Notes: generated by a model from the sequence alone, not told the origin. Counted from the first letter of the stretch, positions 44,181 through 53,952 are shown. The stretch: DNA of 64,000 nucleotides from Arcicella lustrica (GCF_034930985.1 NZ_JAYGIM010000007.1:62001-126000); one strand, 5' to 3'. Numbers and translations are program-made.

Positions 44181-45092
44181 CTATAATTTCTTATCCCAAG
44201 TCATTTTTAAGGGGCGTACTGTATAACCTTCATCTTTTAAAAGATTAATTAATCCAAAGTCTCCACCAAGATGTGCCGCACCAACTACAAAAAAGGTAGG
44301 ATTATTTTCCATCATTTTGGGCATCTTCTTTACCCATAGTTCATTTCTAGCATCAATGATATTATTTTCAAAATCTCTTATTTCTGGGTCTGTACTAGAA
44401 CTCTCTCTAATTTCATCAATGTCCATTCTATAATAAGATGAAATCATCTGGGCATATTCTAATGCAGAAGACGTTTTTTCAATAGATTCTTGTCGAATTA
44501 CATGGAGTATAATATCTGCTTGACGTTGATAACTTATTTTTTTAAGGATGTGGTCTCTCTCCTCGGCTGTCTCAAGTCCGTCAACTTTATTAACATTAAC
44601 GGGTAAAGTATATTTTTCTTTGTATAATCTAAGAATCTCATAATCGTAGGAAATTCTTTTTTTACAGATTTCCTTTTGCCCTTTATAAGCAGCATTCATC
44701 ATTAAAAATAAAGGAGAGATATTGTCTTTTTTTTCAACATTAATCTTAAACTTTTCTTTAAAGTAAGTACTCACCAATTCATAATCTTCTTCAGAATAAA
44801 AATCCTTTAGCGAATATCCATCAGGCATTTTCTCAATTCTTTTTTGCCTGAAAAGTTCAAAAATATTGTTGATATCAATCTCGAAACAAACTCTTTTGGT
44901 AATCTTCATTGCCCTTTCGATTTTAATATCCCATTTAAAATTATGTTGGCACATTTCATGAACACTGCCAAAAATATAGGAAGGTTTTTCTAAACCATTA
45001 CCTTCTACTATCCATAAAACAGATTGAGCGGAGGAGTTTGTTGAGTAAAAAAGTAGCAAAATAAAAGCTAGGTGCTTACAAATTAATTTCAT
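44181..45092 (-). CDS. TraB/GumN-family secreted protein
   Basis: 303 aa from the ATG at 45092; the longer frame begins at TTG. Signal peptide LAFILLLFYSTNSSA. Family motifs are YIFGSVHEMC (GxxH) near the start and FFVVGAAHLGGDFGLINLLKDEGY near the end, with an acidic CFEIDINN. These are the Tiki/TraB protease-like signatures; Tiki proteins are metalloproteases, whereas bacterial members are mostly uncharacterised. It stands 87 bases downstream of the beta-oxidation genes, same strand. Confidence 0.9.
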   Translation of the reverse strand: MKLICKHLAFILLLFYSTNSSAQSVLWIVEGNGLEKPSYIFGSVHEMCQHNFKWDIKIERAMKITKRVCFEIDINNIFELFRQKRIEKMPDGYSLKDFYSEEDYELVSTYFKEKFKINVEKKDNISPLFLMMNAAYKGQKEICKKRISYDYEILRLYKEKYTLPVNVNKVDGLETAEERDHILKKISYQRQADIILHVIRQESIEKTSSALEYAQMISSYYRMDIDEIRESSSTDPEIRDFENNIIDARNELWVKKMPKMMENNPTFFVVGAAHLGGDFGLINLLKDEGYTVRPLKMTWDKKL

Positions 45093-45178
45093 CGTTTTTC
45101 CATTAGGGTTTGTAGGAATAAAAAAGGCAAGCCAAAAGAGACTTACCTTCAAAAATACTGAATAAAATTAAAAAAACA

Positions 45179-47335
45179 TTATTCATAAAAGCCTTTGCCG
45201 GCTTCTGCCATTTCTCTCAGTTTTTGGGTTGGTCTGAATCTTTCGCCATAATTATCAGCCAGACGGTCGGCTTCGGCAACAAAAGTTTTGATACCCACAG
45301 TATCCACAAAGGAAAGCGTTCCACCTAAATAGGCAGGGAAACTCCATGCGAAGATTGAACCCAAATCGGCATCCAAATACTTACGAATTACGCCTTCTTC
45401 CACACATTTTACGGTTTCTAAAGCTTGTCGGTACAATAATCTTTTCTTGATTTCTTCAACCGCTAATTGTTCTTCTTTCAAAGGAAAAATTTCTGTTAAA
45501 CCTTCCCACAAATACTTTTTGCCATTTTCAGGATAAGTATAAAAGCCTGCTTTGGCTTTTTTGCCCAAACGTCCCATTTTAGTAAACTGTTTACTGACTT
45601 GATAAGCCGTGTCTGTTTCAGATAAAATACCATTTTCTACAGCCTCTTTCGCAATTTTATAGGCTAAATCCAAGGCTACTTCGTCGGAAACTGCCAAAGG
45701 ACCAACGGGCATTCCCATTTGTTTGGCTATGTTTTCGATAACCACAGGATTTACGCCATCTTTTAATAATTCAATACCTTCGGAAGTATAAGTAAAGAAT
45801 ACTCTGGAAGTATAAAAACCTTGAGAGTCGTTTACAACAATTGGCGTTTTCCGAATCTTCTTGACAAAATCCATCGCTACAGCAAGAGTATAATCAGAAG
45901 TTTCTTTGCCCATGATGATTTCTACCAATTGCATTCTGTCCACAGGCGAAAAGAAATGAATGCCAATAAATTTATCAGGCTGACTTGTCGCTTTGGCTAA
46001 ATTTGAAATCGGCAACGTAGAAGTATTTGAAGCAAAAACACCCGAATCTTTTTTCAAGAAAAACTCTGATGCTTTGGATACTTCTGCTTTTAATAGAGGG
46101 TTTTCAAAAACAGCTTCAATGATTAAATCTGCTCCTTCAAGCTCGGCATAATTATCAGTAGTTTTGATAAGACTTAAAATACTTTCGGCTTTTTCAGCAC
46201 TCATTTTACCTTTACTGATGGCTTTTTCTAGTAAAGTCCGAGCATATTGCTTTCCTTTTTCGGCAGCTTCGAGCGATATATCTTTTAATACAACTTCAAT
46301 GCCTGCCATTGCCGAAACGTAAGCAATACCCGAACCCATCATGCCAGCACCCAAAATGCCCAGTTTTTTTACTTCGGTTTTTTCAATATTTTTCGGTCTG
46401 TTTGCTCCTTTGTTTACTTCATTTAGCCCAAAAAACATGGTGCGAATCAGGTTTTTAGCCACAGAAGAATTGGCAACTTTTACAAAATGACGAGCTTCGA
46501 TGATAAGTCCACGGTCGATATTCACTAATAATCCTTCGTACACGCAAGACATAATAGCGATTGGCGAGGGATAATTGCCATTAGTTTTAGTCATCGTTAG
46601 GGCAGTACCGCCCATCATTAATTGTACTCCTTTAGGGCTTAGGATATTCCCGTTGGGTACTTTGTAATTTTCTTTGGCTTGAATCTTCCCAGTTTTTCGG
46701 TTAATTTCATCCCAAGGTTGTAAAGCAACAGGGTTGGCGTTTATCCATGCAAAAGCCTTTTCCATCATCGCTTCGTGCGAATCCACTAATTCGTCTATCA
46801 TGCCAAGCGAAAGAGCTTCTTTGGGAGATACTTTTTTACCTTCTAATAAAAGTGGAGCAGCCATTTCCAAACCTATCATTCGGGGCAAACGCTGCGTACC
46901 GCCACCGCCGGGCAGTAAACCGATAGTTACTTCTGGCAAACCAATTAAGGCTTTAGGGTTATTAATGGCTACTCGATGATGACAAGCCAAGCATACTTCA
47001 TAACCACCGCCCAAAGCTGTGCCGTTGATGGCGGCTACAATGGGTTTTCCGTTGGTTTCCATTTTGCGAAAAATGGTATTCAATGACCTTGAAAGCTGGT
47101 AGAGTTCTTCGGGAGCTTTACCATTATTATTGAGAATCATGCGTAAATCTGCACCAGCGATAAATTCTGGTCGCTCGGAAGTAATGATAATTCCTTTGGC
47201 TTCTGGGTCGGAATATGCCTGCTCTAATGCCTTAGCAAGAGCAGGAATTGATTCGTCATTCAAGACATTCATTGCTTGATTCGCAACATTGATACTTAAA
47301 ATGGCGACGTTATGTAAGAGATTGTATGAGAGCAT
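45179..47335 (-). CDS. Bifunctional enoyl-CoA hydratase / 3-hydroxyacyl-CoA dehydrogenase
   Basis: 718 aa from the ATG at 47335 (MLSYNLLHNVAILSI). The longer frame begins at a TTG and includes the repeat tract. The N-terminal crotonase domain has IAGADL, ALGGGYEVCLACHHRVA and GLPEVTIGLLPGGGGTQRLPR (oxyanion and catalytic Glu region). The C-terminal dehydrogenase has the NAD loop LGAGMMGSGIAYVSA and IGIHFFSPVDRMQLVEII. It carries out steps two and three of fatty-acid beta-oxidation (FadJ/FadB-like). The thiolase gene is directly upstream. Confidence 0.95.
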   Translation of the reverse strand: MLSYNLLHNVAILSINVANQAMNVLNDESIPALAKALEQAYSDPEAKGIIITSERPEFIAGADLRMILNNNGKAPEELYQLSRSLNTIFRKMETNGKPIVAAINGTALGGGYEVCLACHHRVAINNPKALIGLPEVTIGLLPGGGGTQRLPRMIGLEMAAPLLLEGKKVSPKEALSLGMIDELVDSHEAMMEKAFAWINANPVALQPWDEINRKTGKIQAKENYKVPNGNILSPKGVQLMMGGTALTMTKTNGNYPSPIAIMSCVYEGLLVNIDRGLIIEARHFVKVANSSVAKNLIRTMFFGLNEVNKGANRPKNIEKTEVKKLGILGAGMMGSGIAYVSAMAGIEVVLKDISLEAAEKGKQYARTLLEKAISKGKMSAEKAESILSLIKTTDNYAELEGADLIIEAVFENPLLKAEVSKASEFFLKKDSGVFASNTSTLPISNLAKATSQPDKFIGIHFFSPVDRMQLVEIIMGKETSDYTLAVAMDFVKKIRKTPIVVNDSQGFYTSRVFFTYTSEGIELLKDGVNPVVIENIAKQMGMPVGPLAVSDEVALDLAYKIAKEAVENGILSETDTAYQVSKQFTKMGRLGKKAKAGFYTYPENGKKYLWEGLTEIFPLKEEQLAVEEIKKRLLYRQALETVKCVEEGVIRKYLDADLGSIFAWSFPAYLGGTLSFVDTVGIKTFVAEADRLADNYGERFRPTQKLREMAEAGKGFYE

Positions 47336-47348
47336 TTTTTTAGATTTT

Positions 47349-47430
47349 AATAAGTAGCAAGAGTCAAGATACAAGACGCAAGATTTAAGATGCGAGATTA
47401 AAGACAAAAGATACAAGAAGCAAGATTGAG
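47349..47430. repeat. Purine-rich CAAGA repeat tract between thiolase and hydratase-dehydrogenase
   Basis: About ten loose units (AGCAAGA, GTCAAGA, TACAAGA, CGCAAGA and similar) between the two beta-oxidation genes. It resembles the tract at 36269-36456 and the one at 58585-58626. Confidence 0.65.
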
Positions 47431-47533
47431 AAATAAGAAAAGAAGTATGATGTTTATTATTGTTCAAATTCCCTAAACTAAACTTTATCTCTTCAATCTT
47501 GTTTCTTTTGTCTTCAATCTTGCTTCTCCAAAG

Positions 47534-48739
47534 CTAAACTCTTTCAATAACCGTAGCAATTCCCATTCCGCCACCGATACACAAACTTGCTAAACCAACG
47601 CTTTTGTTGGTTCTTTCTAATTCATCCAAAAGCGTCATTAAAATAATTGCACCCGTCGCACCAAGAGGATGACCGAGGGCAATTGCTCCGCCATTGACAT
47701 TTACTTTGGAAGCATCAACCTTTAGAACGTCCATAAACAATAAAGGAATGGCAGCAAAAGCCTCATTGATTTCAAATAAATCAATGTCATTAATATTCAT
47801 ACCATTGCGTTTGAGTACTTTTTGTGTGGCAGGAATTGGCCCAGTCAGCATAATTGTTGGCTCAGAACCCGAAACACCGAAGGCCGAAATTTTAGCTCTT
47901 GGTTTCAAGCCCAGTTTTTCTCCAATCGCTTTATTCCCAATTAAAATACCAGCCGCACCATCTACGATTTGAGAAGAATTCCCTGCATGATGCAAATGTT
48001 TGATTTCATTCAACTCTGGATATTTCATCAGAGCCAAATGGTCTAAGCCCATTTGTCCAATGCTTTCAAAAGCAGGTTTTAATTTTGCTAAAGATTCGAG
48101 CGAAGTATCGGGTCGCATACCTTCGTCGAAAGTCAACACTTCTTGCCCGATGTCGTCTTTTACGGTAAACATAGATTTCGCAAAACGTTGTTTCTGCTGT
48201 GCCGAGGCAGCTCTTTTTTGTGATTCAACAGCATAAGTATCCAACATTTCACGAGAGTATCCGTATTTGGTAGCAATTAAATCAGCAGAAATGCCTTGAG
48301 GTACAAATTTATGTTCGGCAATTAATGCTGGATTCATCATCATTGCTCCACCGTCACTCCCCATTGTAACTCTCGACATCGACTCGATTCCTCCCGCAAT
48401 AATCAACTCCTGTTGTCCCGACATGATATAAGCAGCTGCCATATTGACGGCTTCAAGTCCCGAAGAACAAAAGCGATTAATTTGTACGCCTGATACGCTT
48501 TGGTCGTAACCAGCCGCCAAAACTGCTGTGCGAGCAATGTCTGCGCCTTGTTCACCAATGGGCGTAACACAACCGAGAATCACATCATCAACCAGCGAAG
48601 TATCTAAGTGATTTCGTTCTCGGAGCTGTTGTAATACTTGTTGTGCCAGTTGAACGGGTTGGATATCATGCAGAGAACCGTCTGATTTCCCACGTCCACG
48701 AGGAGTACGAACGGCATCATAAATATAGGCTACATTCAT
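47534..48739 (-). CDS. Acetyl-CoA C-acyltransferase (3-ketoacyl-CoA thiolase)
   Basis: 401 aa. Thiolase active site: nucleophile Cys91 in INRFCSSGLEAVNMAAAYIM, NEAFAAIPL, GGAIALGHPLGATGA (His) and the second Cys in SLCIGGGMGIATVIE. It performs the last step of beta-oxidation, cleaving 3-ketoacyl-CoA. It is upstream of the bifunctional enzyme on the same strand, 198 bases apart including the repeat tract, and the pair is a FadA-FadJ-like unit. A short palindrome (GAATTT-aac-AAATTC, 48779-48793) sits 40 bases before its ATG and could be an operator. Confidence 0.95.
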   Translation of the reverse strand: MNVAYIYDAVRTPRGRGKSDGSLHDIQPVQLAQQVLQQLRERNHLDTSLVDDVILGCVTPIGEQGADIARTAVLAAGYDQSVSGVQINRFCSSGLEAVNMAAAYIMSGQQELIIAGGIESMSRVTMGSDGGAMMMNPALIAEHKFVPQGISADLIATKYGYSREMLDTYAVESQKRAASAQQKQRFAKSMFTVKDDIGQEVLTFDEGMRPDTSLESLAKLKPAFESIGQMGLDHLALMKYPELNEIKHLHHAGNSSQIVDGAAGILIGNKAIGEKLGLKPRAKISAFGVSGSEPTIMLTGPIPATQKVLKRNGMNINDIDLFEINEAFAAIPLLFMDVLKVDASKVNVNGGAIALGHPLGATGAIILMTLLDELERTNKSVGLASLCIGGGMGIATVIERV

Positions 48740-48810
48740 TTTTGAAGATGTTTTGAAGATTGTTCATAATGTTATTACGAATTTAACAAATTCATTATGC
48801 TTGCATACTA

Positions 48811-48838
48811 TTGTAAGTAGTTTTTTAGATTAAATTTG
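48811..48838 (+). promoter_or_regulatory. Bacteroidota-type promoter of the small secreted protein gene
   Basis: TTG (48811-48813), 17 bases, TAAATTTG (48831-48838). The leader to the ATG at 48904 is about 60 bases. Confidence 0.6.
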
Positions 48839-48903
48839 GAAAATAAACATTTAGCCTTTTTCAAGGTTAATAACGTAAATTTCTAAATCCCTAAAAAATT
48901 AAA

Positions 48904-49284
48904 ATGAGTATGAAAAAATGTTTGTTGCTCGGCGTGATGTTGTCGGCGTTTTGTTTTATTGCTCAGGCAAAAACTTCTGAAAAGGAGGGTTTAAAGCTAC
49001 AAGTACATGAAAGTCAGGTAGATTCTTTAGATTTCAAAGATTATTACGGAAGCTATAAAATGGCTGATAATCCTTACGTTCAAAAAATGAAAGTTTACTT
49101 CAAAGCAGGTGAGCTTTTTGGTCAAGCGTCGGACTATCCAGAAACAAAATTAATTCGTAAAAAAGAGGATGAATTTGAAGAAAGTAATTTTGGTGCACAA
49201 ATTATTTTTGTTCGTACAGATGGTTTAATTTCAGGAGTAAAAGTAATTGTGCAAGGACAAGAATTGATTGGGACGAAGGAATAA
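48904..49284 (+). CDS. Small secreted protein, DUF3471-like beta domain
   Basis: 126 aa; the ATG at 48910 (third codon) is an equally good start. Signal peptide CLLLGVMLSAFCFIAQA. The mature part (DYYGSYKMADNPYVQKMKVYFKAGELFGQA and a C-terminal GLISGVKVIVQGQELIGT) resembles the DUF3471-type beta domain often fused to beta-lactamase-like enzymes, here alone. Function unknown. It has its own promoter and is followed by a folded RNA candidate. Confidence 0.7.
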   Translation: MSMKKCLLLGVMLSAFCFIAQAKTSEKEGLKLQVHESQVDSLDFKDYYGSYKMADNPYVQKMKVYFKAGELFGQASDYPETKLIRKKEDEFEESNFGAQIIFVRTDGLISGVKVIVQGQELIGTKE

Positions 49285-49285
49285 A

Positions 49286-49370
49286 AAAACTCCTGTGATA
49301 ATCTTTGTTTAAAAAACCAAAGCCGCCACTATGATTTTCGAAACTTAAAAGATTAAAATTCAGGAGTTTT
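49286..49370 (+). other. Folded RNA element or complex terminator
   Basis: Nested pairing: P1 AAAACTCCTG (49286-49295) with CAGGAGTTTT (49361-49370), P2 TAATCTTT (49299-49306) with AAAGATTA (49348-49355), enclosing about 40 bases that could hold a small hairpin (CTTTG/CAAAG). It begins 2 bases after the stop of the preceding gene, so it may be a 3' UTR structure or terminator. A function as a small RNA is possible but not shown. Confidence 0.45.
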
Positions 49371-49705
49371 GTAATTATCGTTCATACTATAACAATAAAA
49401 TAATCGCTATAGAAATTTAGTGGGATAAACAGTGATTAGTTATTTATTTAGACAAATATATATGTATGAACACGTATTAACAAAGGATAATATAATAAAT
49501 AAAAGGGATATTCAACTAGTGATGGATTTTGGTTTTATCTGAAAAAAAACGGAGATGGAATCTCAGAGAATAATAACAACAACGAAAAGAATCGGAGTAT
49601 AGACCTGTTTAATTTGGAGAAAAGAAGGGAAGTGGAAGTATAAATGATACTTGTCTGTCGATTTTGATGATGAGAATTCATGAAAATTGACAGACAAGAA
49701 TTATA
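49371..49705. other. Intergenic stretch without a recognised gene
   Basis: About 335 AT-rich bases between the RNA element and the converging sigma-factor gene. I see no ORF of note, no tRNA and no clear terminator for the sigma gene. Confidence 0.5.
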
Positions 49706-50263
49706 TTACTGAGTCATGGCGATTCTCAGGGTTTCTACACCTCTGTGAATATTGTTATTGACAGATTGATAATTAATAGACATTTTTGTGGCAATTTCTT
49801 GATTACCCATTTTATCGAAATATCTCATCTTTAAAGCCTGCGATACTCTACTTGGCAACGATAATAATGCTTTTTCAAGTTTTACGAACATTTCTTCACG
49901 TTCTTCATTTTCATGAATATATGAAAAATGATATTTTTCAAGCTGATGAGCAAGTTCCGAAATATTATCGAAAGGAATGCTGGTTCTTGATTCAGTAATT
50001 TTTCTTACTAAATCGTGGCGTAATGAAGTTTTTAAATAAGGTTCAATATTGTCGGTATCGGCTAGATTGTGTTTTCTAAGCCATAAGTTTACGAATAAAT
50101 CTTGTACAGTGTCTCTAACAAGTTCAACGTCTTGTGTAATTTTACTACCATAATTGACTAAAACTTTATGATTTAATTTATAAATCAAGTGAAAAGCCTG
50201 CTGATCTCCTTTCTTAAATCTTTGCCAAAGCTCAAAATTATCGTAATGTTGACGCTTAATCAT
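49706..50263 (-). CDS. ECF-type RNA polymerase sigma factor
   Basis: 185 aa. Sigma-70 region 2 (FHLIYKLNHKVLVNYGSKITQDVELVRDTVQDLFVNLW, seen in part) and region 4 (LLSLPSRVSQALKMRYFDKMGNQEIATKMSINYQSVNNNIHRG, in part) are present; the intervening region 3 is missing, as in ECF sigmas. In Bacteroidota such sigmas usually pair with FecR-like anti-sigma and SusCD genes; none is adjacent here. It may be an orphan. Confidence 0.92.
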   Translation of the reverse strand: MIKRQHYDNFELWQRFKKGDQQAFHLIYKLNHKVLVNYGSKITQDVELVRDTVQDLFVNLWLRKHNLADTDNIEPYLKTSLRHDLVRKITESRTSIPFDNISELAHQLEKYHFSYIHENEEREEMFVKLEKALLSLPSRVSQALKMRYFDKMGNQEIATKMSINYQSVNNNIHRGVETLRIAMTQ

Positions 50264-50418
50264 CTTTAAATCTATTTTTATTACAATAAATTATTAAAAA
50301 ACTTCATTACAAAGAGAGTGTATTTTTCTTACATAAACTTTTCCGTTATTAGTACATTTTAATACTATATTAGCATTAATTTTAATGAATACTTTATTTC
50401 GGTAATAATTTACATACA

Positions 50419-51288
50419 ATGAAGCCATTATTCAGAAAAGTTCAGATAATGCCTGAGCAATCGTTCAGTGTAAATAAAGATTTTGTCCCATTTTTTTATA
50501 ATCACTGGCATTATCATCCTGAGATTGAAATTGTATATATTTTTGAAGGAACAGGAACGCTTTTGGTAGGAAATGGTGTGAGGAGTTTCCGAGAAAATGA
50601 TTTAATTATGATTGGGCCAAATGTGCCACACTTTTTTAGAAGCGACCCACATTATTTTGAACAAAATTCTACTTTAATGTCACGTTCGGTCGTAATTCAC
50701 TTCAATCCCAACTTTTGGGGAGATAGTTTTATGAAAATACCAGAATCGGTATCATTGAATGAATTATTTCAAAAAGCAAAGAAAGGTTTATTAGTTGGCG
50801 GTCCAGTTCGTGAAAAAGTTGGCGTTTTAATGGAGGAAATGCTCCATACAACAGGGATTGATAAAGTAATACAATTGTTGAATATTTTGAGTTACATAGC
50901 CAGTTCAGAAGATGTAACAGTCTTATCAAAAACAGAATTTAATGTTTCGTTAGATGAGTATAATACTAGAAGAATTGACATGATTTACTCTTTTTCATTG
51001 AATAATTTTGCCAGAGAAATTACTTTAGAAGAAGTTGCCGAAGTAGCTAATATTAGCGTAAACTCTTTCTGCCGTTACTTTAAAACCCATACTCGGAAAA
51101 CATATTTTCAGTTTTTGCAAGAACTTAGAATTGGACATGCTTGTAAATTATTGGCTGGCGAGAAACTTAGTATTTCGCAAGTAGCCTTTGAAAGTGGCTT
51201 TAATAATCTTTCTCATTTCAATCGTTCCTTCAAATCTTTGATGCAAATGAAACCACAGGCTTATCAAAGATTATATCGACAAAAGTAA
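50419..51288 (+). CDS. AraC-family transcriptional regulator
   Basis: 289 aa. An N-terminal cupin sensor (HWHYHPEIEIVYIFEGTGTLLVGNGVRSFRENDLIMIGPNVPH, in part) is followed by two HTH motifs in the C-terminal AraC DNA-binding domain (ITLEEVAEVANISVNSFCRYFK and ISQVAFESGFNNLSHFNRSFK). The cupin His/Glu pattern suggests a sugar or small-molecule ligand, as in MelR-like regulators. The target gene is not evident; the metallophosphoesterase gene follows on the same strand. Confidence 0.93.
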   Translation: MKPLFRKVQIMPEQSFSVNKDFVPFFYNHWHYHPEIEIVYIFEGTGTLLVGNGVRSFRENDLIMIGPNVPHFFRSDPHYFEQNSTLMSRSVVIHFNPNFWGDSFMKIPESVSLNELFQKAKKGLLVGGPVREKVGVLMEEMLHTTGIDKVIQLLNILSYIASSEDVTVLSKTEFNVSLDEYNTRRIDMIYSFSLNNFAREITLEEVAEVANISVNSFCRYFKTHTRKTYFQFLQELRIGHACKLLAGEKLSISQVAFESGFNNLSHFNRSFKSLMQMKPQAYQRLYRQK

Positions 51289-51417
51289 AAATCTGGAAGG
51301 ATTTTGCCGTTTATCATAAAAATAAGTACATCCAGAACCCAAGTCGTTGAATTAGGGTTTAATCAAATAGTTAAACTATTGAATACTCTTTTCTGATAAA
51401 AATATCCTTATACTTCA

Positions 51418-52695
51418 ATGAATAAATTAATTATTATTCCAATTGTATCAATTGTACTTTTATTGATTGATTGGTACGTTTGGCAAGCTGTAAAAGTTTC
51501 GATTCAAAATACTTCTGCTAATACTCAGAATATTACAAAATACATTTTTTGGGGACTTACTTCCATCACGATGCTTGGCATGTGGCTTTATAATTTTACG
51601 CCGCCAGAATGGCTTGGTAAAAACCTAAGAACCATTATCATGGTGGGCGTTTTTATTAATTACTTTTCTAAAATATTTGTTGTACTGTTTTTATTGATAG
51701 ACGACATCGTTCGATTATTTCGTTTGATTGTTTCTAAATTTTCAAGTACTTCAACAACATCCATTTCAACGCCAGACCAGCCTTCGGCTTTAAATACTCC
51801 TATTACAAGAAGCGAGTTTTTGATGAAAACTGCTGTAATTGCAGGAGCTGTGCCAGCATTAGGTTTAACATGGGGAATTATTTCTGGTGCGCATGATTAT
51901 AGAGTACGTAGAGTAAAGTTGGCTTTGAAAAATTTACCGATGCAATTTGAAGGAATGACCATCGCTCAAATCTCTGATATTCACTCTGGCTCTTTTTTTA
52001 ATCGTGTTGCCGTGAAAGGTGGCGTAGAAATGTTGATGAAAGAAAAACCAGATGTAGTTTTTTTTACAGGAGATTTAGTAAATAATTTAGCTTCGGAAGT
52101 ACAAGAGTATATTGATATTTTCAATAAAGTAAAAGCACCTTTGGGCGTTTACAGTACTTTGGGGAATCATGATTATGCCGATTATGTACGTTGGGGAGAT
52201 GATTTAGTTGGAAAACAGAAAAATCTAAATGATTTAATGCGTGCGCACAAGGTAATGGGTTACGATTTGTTGATGGATGAAAACCGATTTATTGAACAAG
52301 GTGGTGAAAAATTGGCCATTATTGGGGTTCAAAATATTAGTGGACAAAATCGTTTTCATACTTATGGAAATTTATCAAAAGCAGTGAAAGGAACGGAGGA
52401 AGCACCAGTAAAATTATTACTCTCACACGACCCAACGCACTGGGACAAAGAAGTAAATACGAAATTTAAAGATATTGATGTAATGTTTTCAGGACATACA
52501 CATGGAACGCAATTTGGTATTACAATTGGCAACGAAACGTGGTCGCCAGCACAATATGTTTATAAACAATGGGGAGGTTTGTATGAAGAAGGAGACCAAA
52601 AATTATACGTAAACCGTGGTTATGGTTACATCGGTTATCCTGGCAGAATTGGAATGCCACCAGAAATTACAGTTTTTGAATTAAAGCGAGCATAA
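51418..52695 (+). CDS. Membrane-anchored metallophosphoesterase (YaeI-like)
   Basis: 425 aa. Several N-terminal membrane helices (about 4-22, 42-62, 73-100) and a further hydrophobic segment near 140-160 anchor the protein. The calcineurin-like catalytic domain has all five motifs: ISDIHSG, FTGDLVNN, LGNHDYADY, LLSHDPTHW and FSGHTHGTQFG. The substrate may be a lipid head group or nucleotide, as in UDP-diacylglucosamine or YaeI-type hydrolases. It is followed by a strong terminator. Confidence 0.92.
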   Translation: MNKLIIIPIVSIVLLLIDWYVWQAVKVSIQNTSANTQNITKYIFWGLTSITMLGMWLYNFTPPEWLGKNLRTIIMVGVFINYFSKIFVVLFLLIDDIVRLFRLIVSKFSSTSTTSISTPDQPSALNTPITRSEFLMKTAVIAGAVPALGLTWGIISGAHDYRVRRVKLALKNLPMQFEGMTIAQISDIHSGSFFNRVAVKGGVEMLMKEKPDVVFFTGDLVNNLASEVQEYIDIFNKVKAPLGVYSTLGNHDYADYVRWGDDLVGKQKNLNDLMRAHKVMGYDLLMDENRFIEQGGEKLAIIGVQNISGQNRFHTYGNLSKAVKGTEEAPVKLLLSHDPTHWDKEVNTKFKDIDVMFSGHTHGTQFGITIGNETWSPAQYVYKQWGGLYEEGDQKLYVNRGYGYIGYPGRIGMPPEITVFELKRA

Positions 52696-52697
52696 AT

Positions 52698-52734
52698 AAA
52701 AAGAGTTGTCAGTTTTGAATTGACAACTCTTTTT
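52698..52734. terminator. Bidirectional terminator
   Basis: 14-base arms AAAAAGAGTTGTCA (52698-52711) and complement (52721-52734) with a 9-base loop, between the phosphoesterase and porin genes, which converge. Confidence 0.9.
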
Positions 52735-52740
52735 TTATAC

Positions 52741-53952
52741 TTAAAAATTAAACTGTGCTTGAAGTCGTAACAAATTTCCAGTTTGATGATTATCAGGCAA
52801 GGCTACATCTTCAAATGTCCTATCTGAAATTGTATAGATTGCCGTAAGCTCAAAGTAATCTTTCAATTGCCATTCTGCACCGATTTCTAAATCTTTCACA
52901 ATGTATCTTCTGGCATCGATTTCATGTTTTTTTCCTCCATTATAATATTGATACTTGATAAATGGCGTAATATGATTTTCGTTAATTTTTTGTCGATACA
53001 TTACTTGAGCATAACCACCATTTAGGTTTTTTACTTCTGTGGTCATTGTACTTGGGTTAAATTCTGGACCTTCTCCGATATTATACTCTGCTTGAAAACC
53101 AAAAGGTTGAGGATAGACTACCAAAGTAGCCGCTACACGACGGTCGATAAAAGAAGATTCAGTCGCTTTGTTTTTAGTATTTTTTTCAATGACAAATTTT
53201 CCTGTATAAGCTTGAATACCAGTTTCAATGATTTGCCCTGATTTTAGTTTAAACGGATAAGTAATTCTCGACACAACATGTGGTTCGTTATTCTGTTCAG
53301 CTTTGTTAGCATTTTGTCCGTTATAAAGTCCAAAAGCAAAAACGCCATAATCACCGCTTCCTTTCAAACCTGAGCTAACCAAATAAGCAAAACGCTTACG
53401 AATTTCCGCTTTTGCCCAATAAAAGAAAATTCCTAAATCTCGTTCATTTGAAACTGGGCTGTTTGTTGGGTCAGCACGGTCTAAAGCTAAACGGTTTTGT
53501 GAAGATTGCATGTTTTCAAAACCATAAGGTACTTTACTTTGCCCAATACGAAGGCGAGATTCCTTTTTAGCATCAAGTGCTAAATCAAAATAAGCATCAC
53601 GAATTTGAAAAGAGTGTTGAAATGAATTATTGACATTCGAAGCAAAATCTGGCTGAATATAAATATATAATCTATCAGAAATATCTCCTGAAAAAATTAA
53701 TCGTCCACGACGGATAAAAAATCCACCATTTTCGCCCCAAGATTTATCACATTGTTCACATTTTACTTTATCATTTGTTTCTAACAAACGGTTATAACGA
53801 ACCTGTGCATAACCTTTTAATGAGATTTTCTCAAACCATTTTTTAGGAGCTTGTGCTTCTTTTTTTGAATCACTCGAGAAATTTTGGGCAAAAGTTACTG
53901 AGCTAATGACACAGCAAGTCATTAGAACAAAAAGTCCCTTGAAAGTTTTCAT
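52741..53952 (-). CDS. Phosphate-selective OprP/OprO-type porin
   Basis: 403 aa with a signal peptide (about 1-22, SVTFAQ). The beta-barrel pattern and sequences such as GGFFIRRGRLIFSGDISDRLYIYIQPDF, RIGQSKVPYGFENMQSSQNRLALDRAD and a C-terminal strand ending LRLQAQFNF fit the OprO/OprP family. The C-terminal Phe is typical of outer-membrane barrels. In the same direction as the DUF2490 and Pit genes, suggesting a phosphate-uptake block. Confidence 0.88.
   Translation of the reverse strand: MKTFKGLFVLMTCCVISSVTFAQNFSSDSKKEAQAPKKWFEKISLKGYAQVRYNRLLETNDKVKCEQCDKSWGENGGFFIRRGRLIFSGDISDRLYIYIQPDFASNVNNSFQHSFQIRDAYFDLALDAKKESRLRIGQSKVPYGFENMQSSQNRLALDRADPTNSPVSNERDLGIFFYWAKAEIRKRFAYLVSSGLKGSGDYGVFAFGLYNGQNANKAEQNNEPHVVSRITYPFKLKSGQIIETGIQAYTGKFVIEKNTKNKATESSFIDRRVAATLVVYPQPFGFQAEYNIGEGPEFNPSTMTTEVKNLNGGYAQVMYRQKINENHITPFIKYQYYNGGKKHEIDARRYIVKDLEIGAEWQLKDYFELTAIYTISDRTFEDVALPDNHQTGNLLRLQAQFNF

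Noticed and set aside
47336..47467. 44-residue extension of the hydratase-dehydrogenase
   Set aside because: It begins at TTG and reads through the repeat tract; the ATG at 47335 matches the crotonase domain start.
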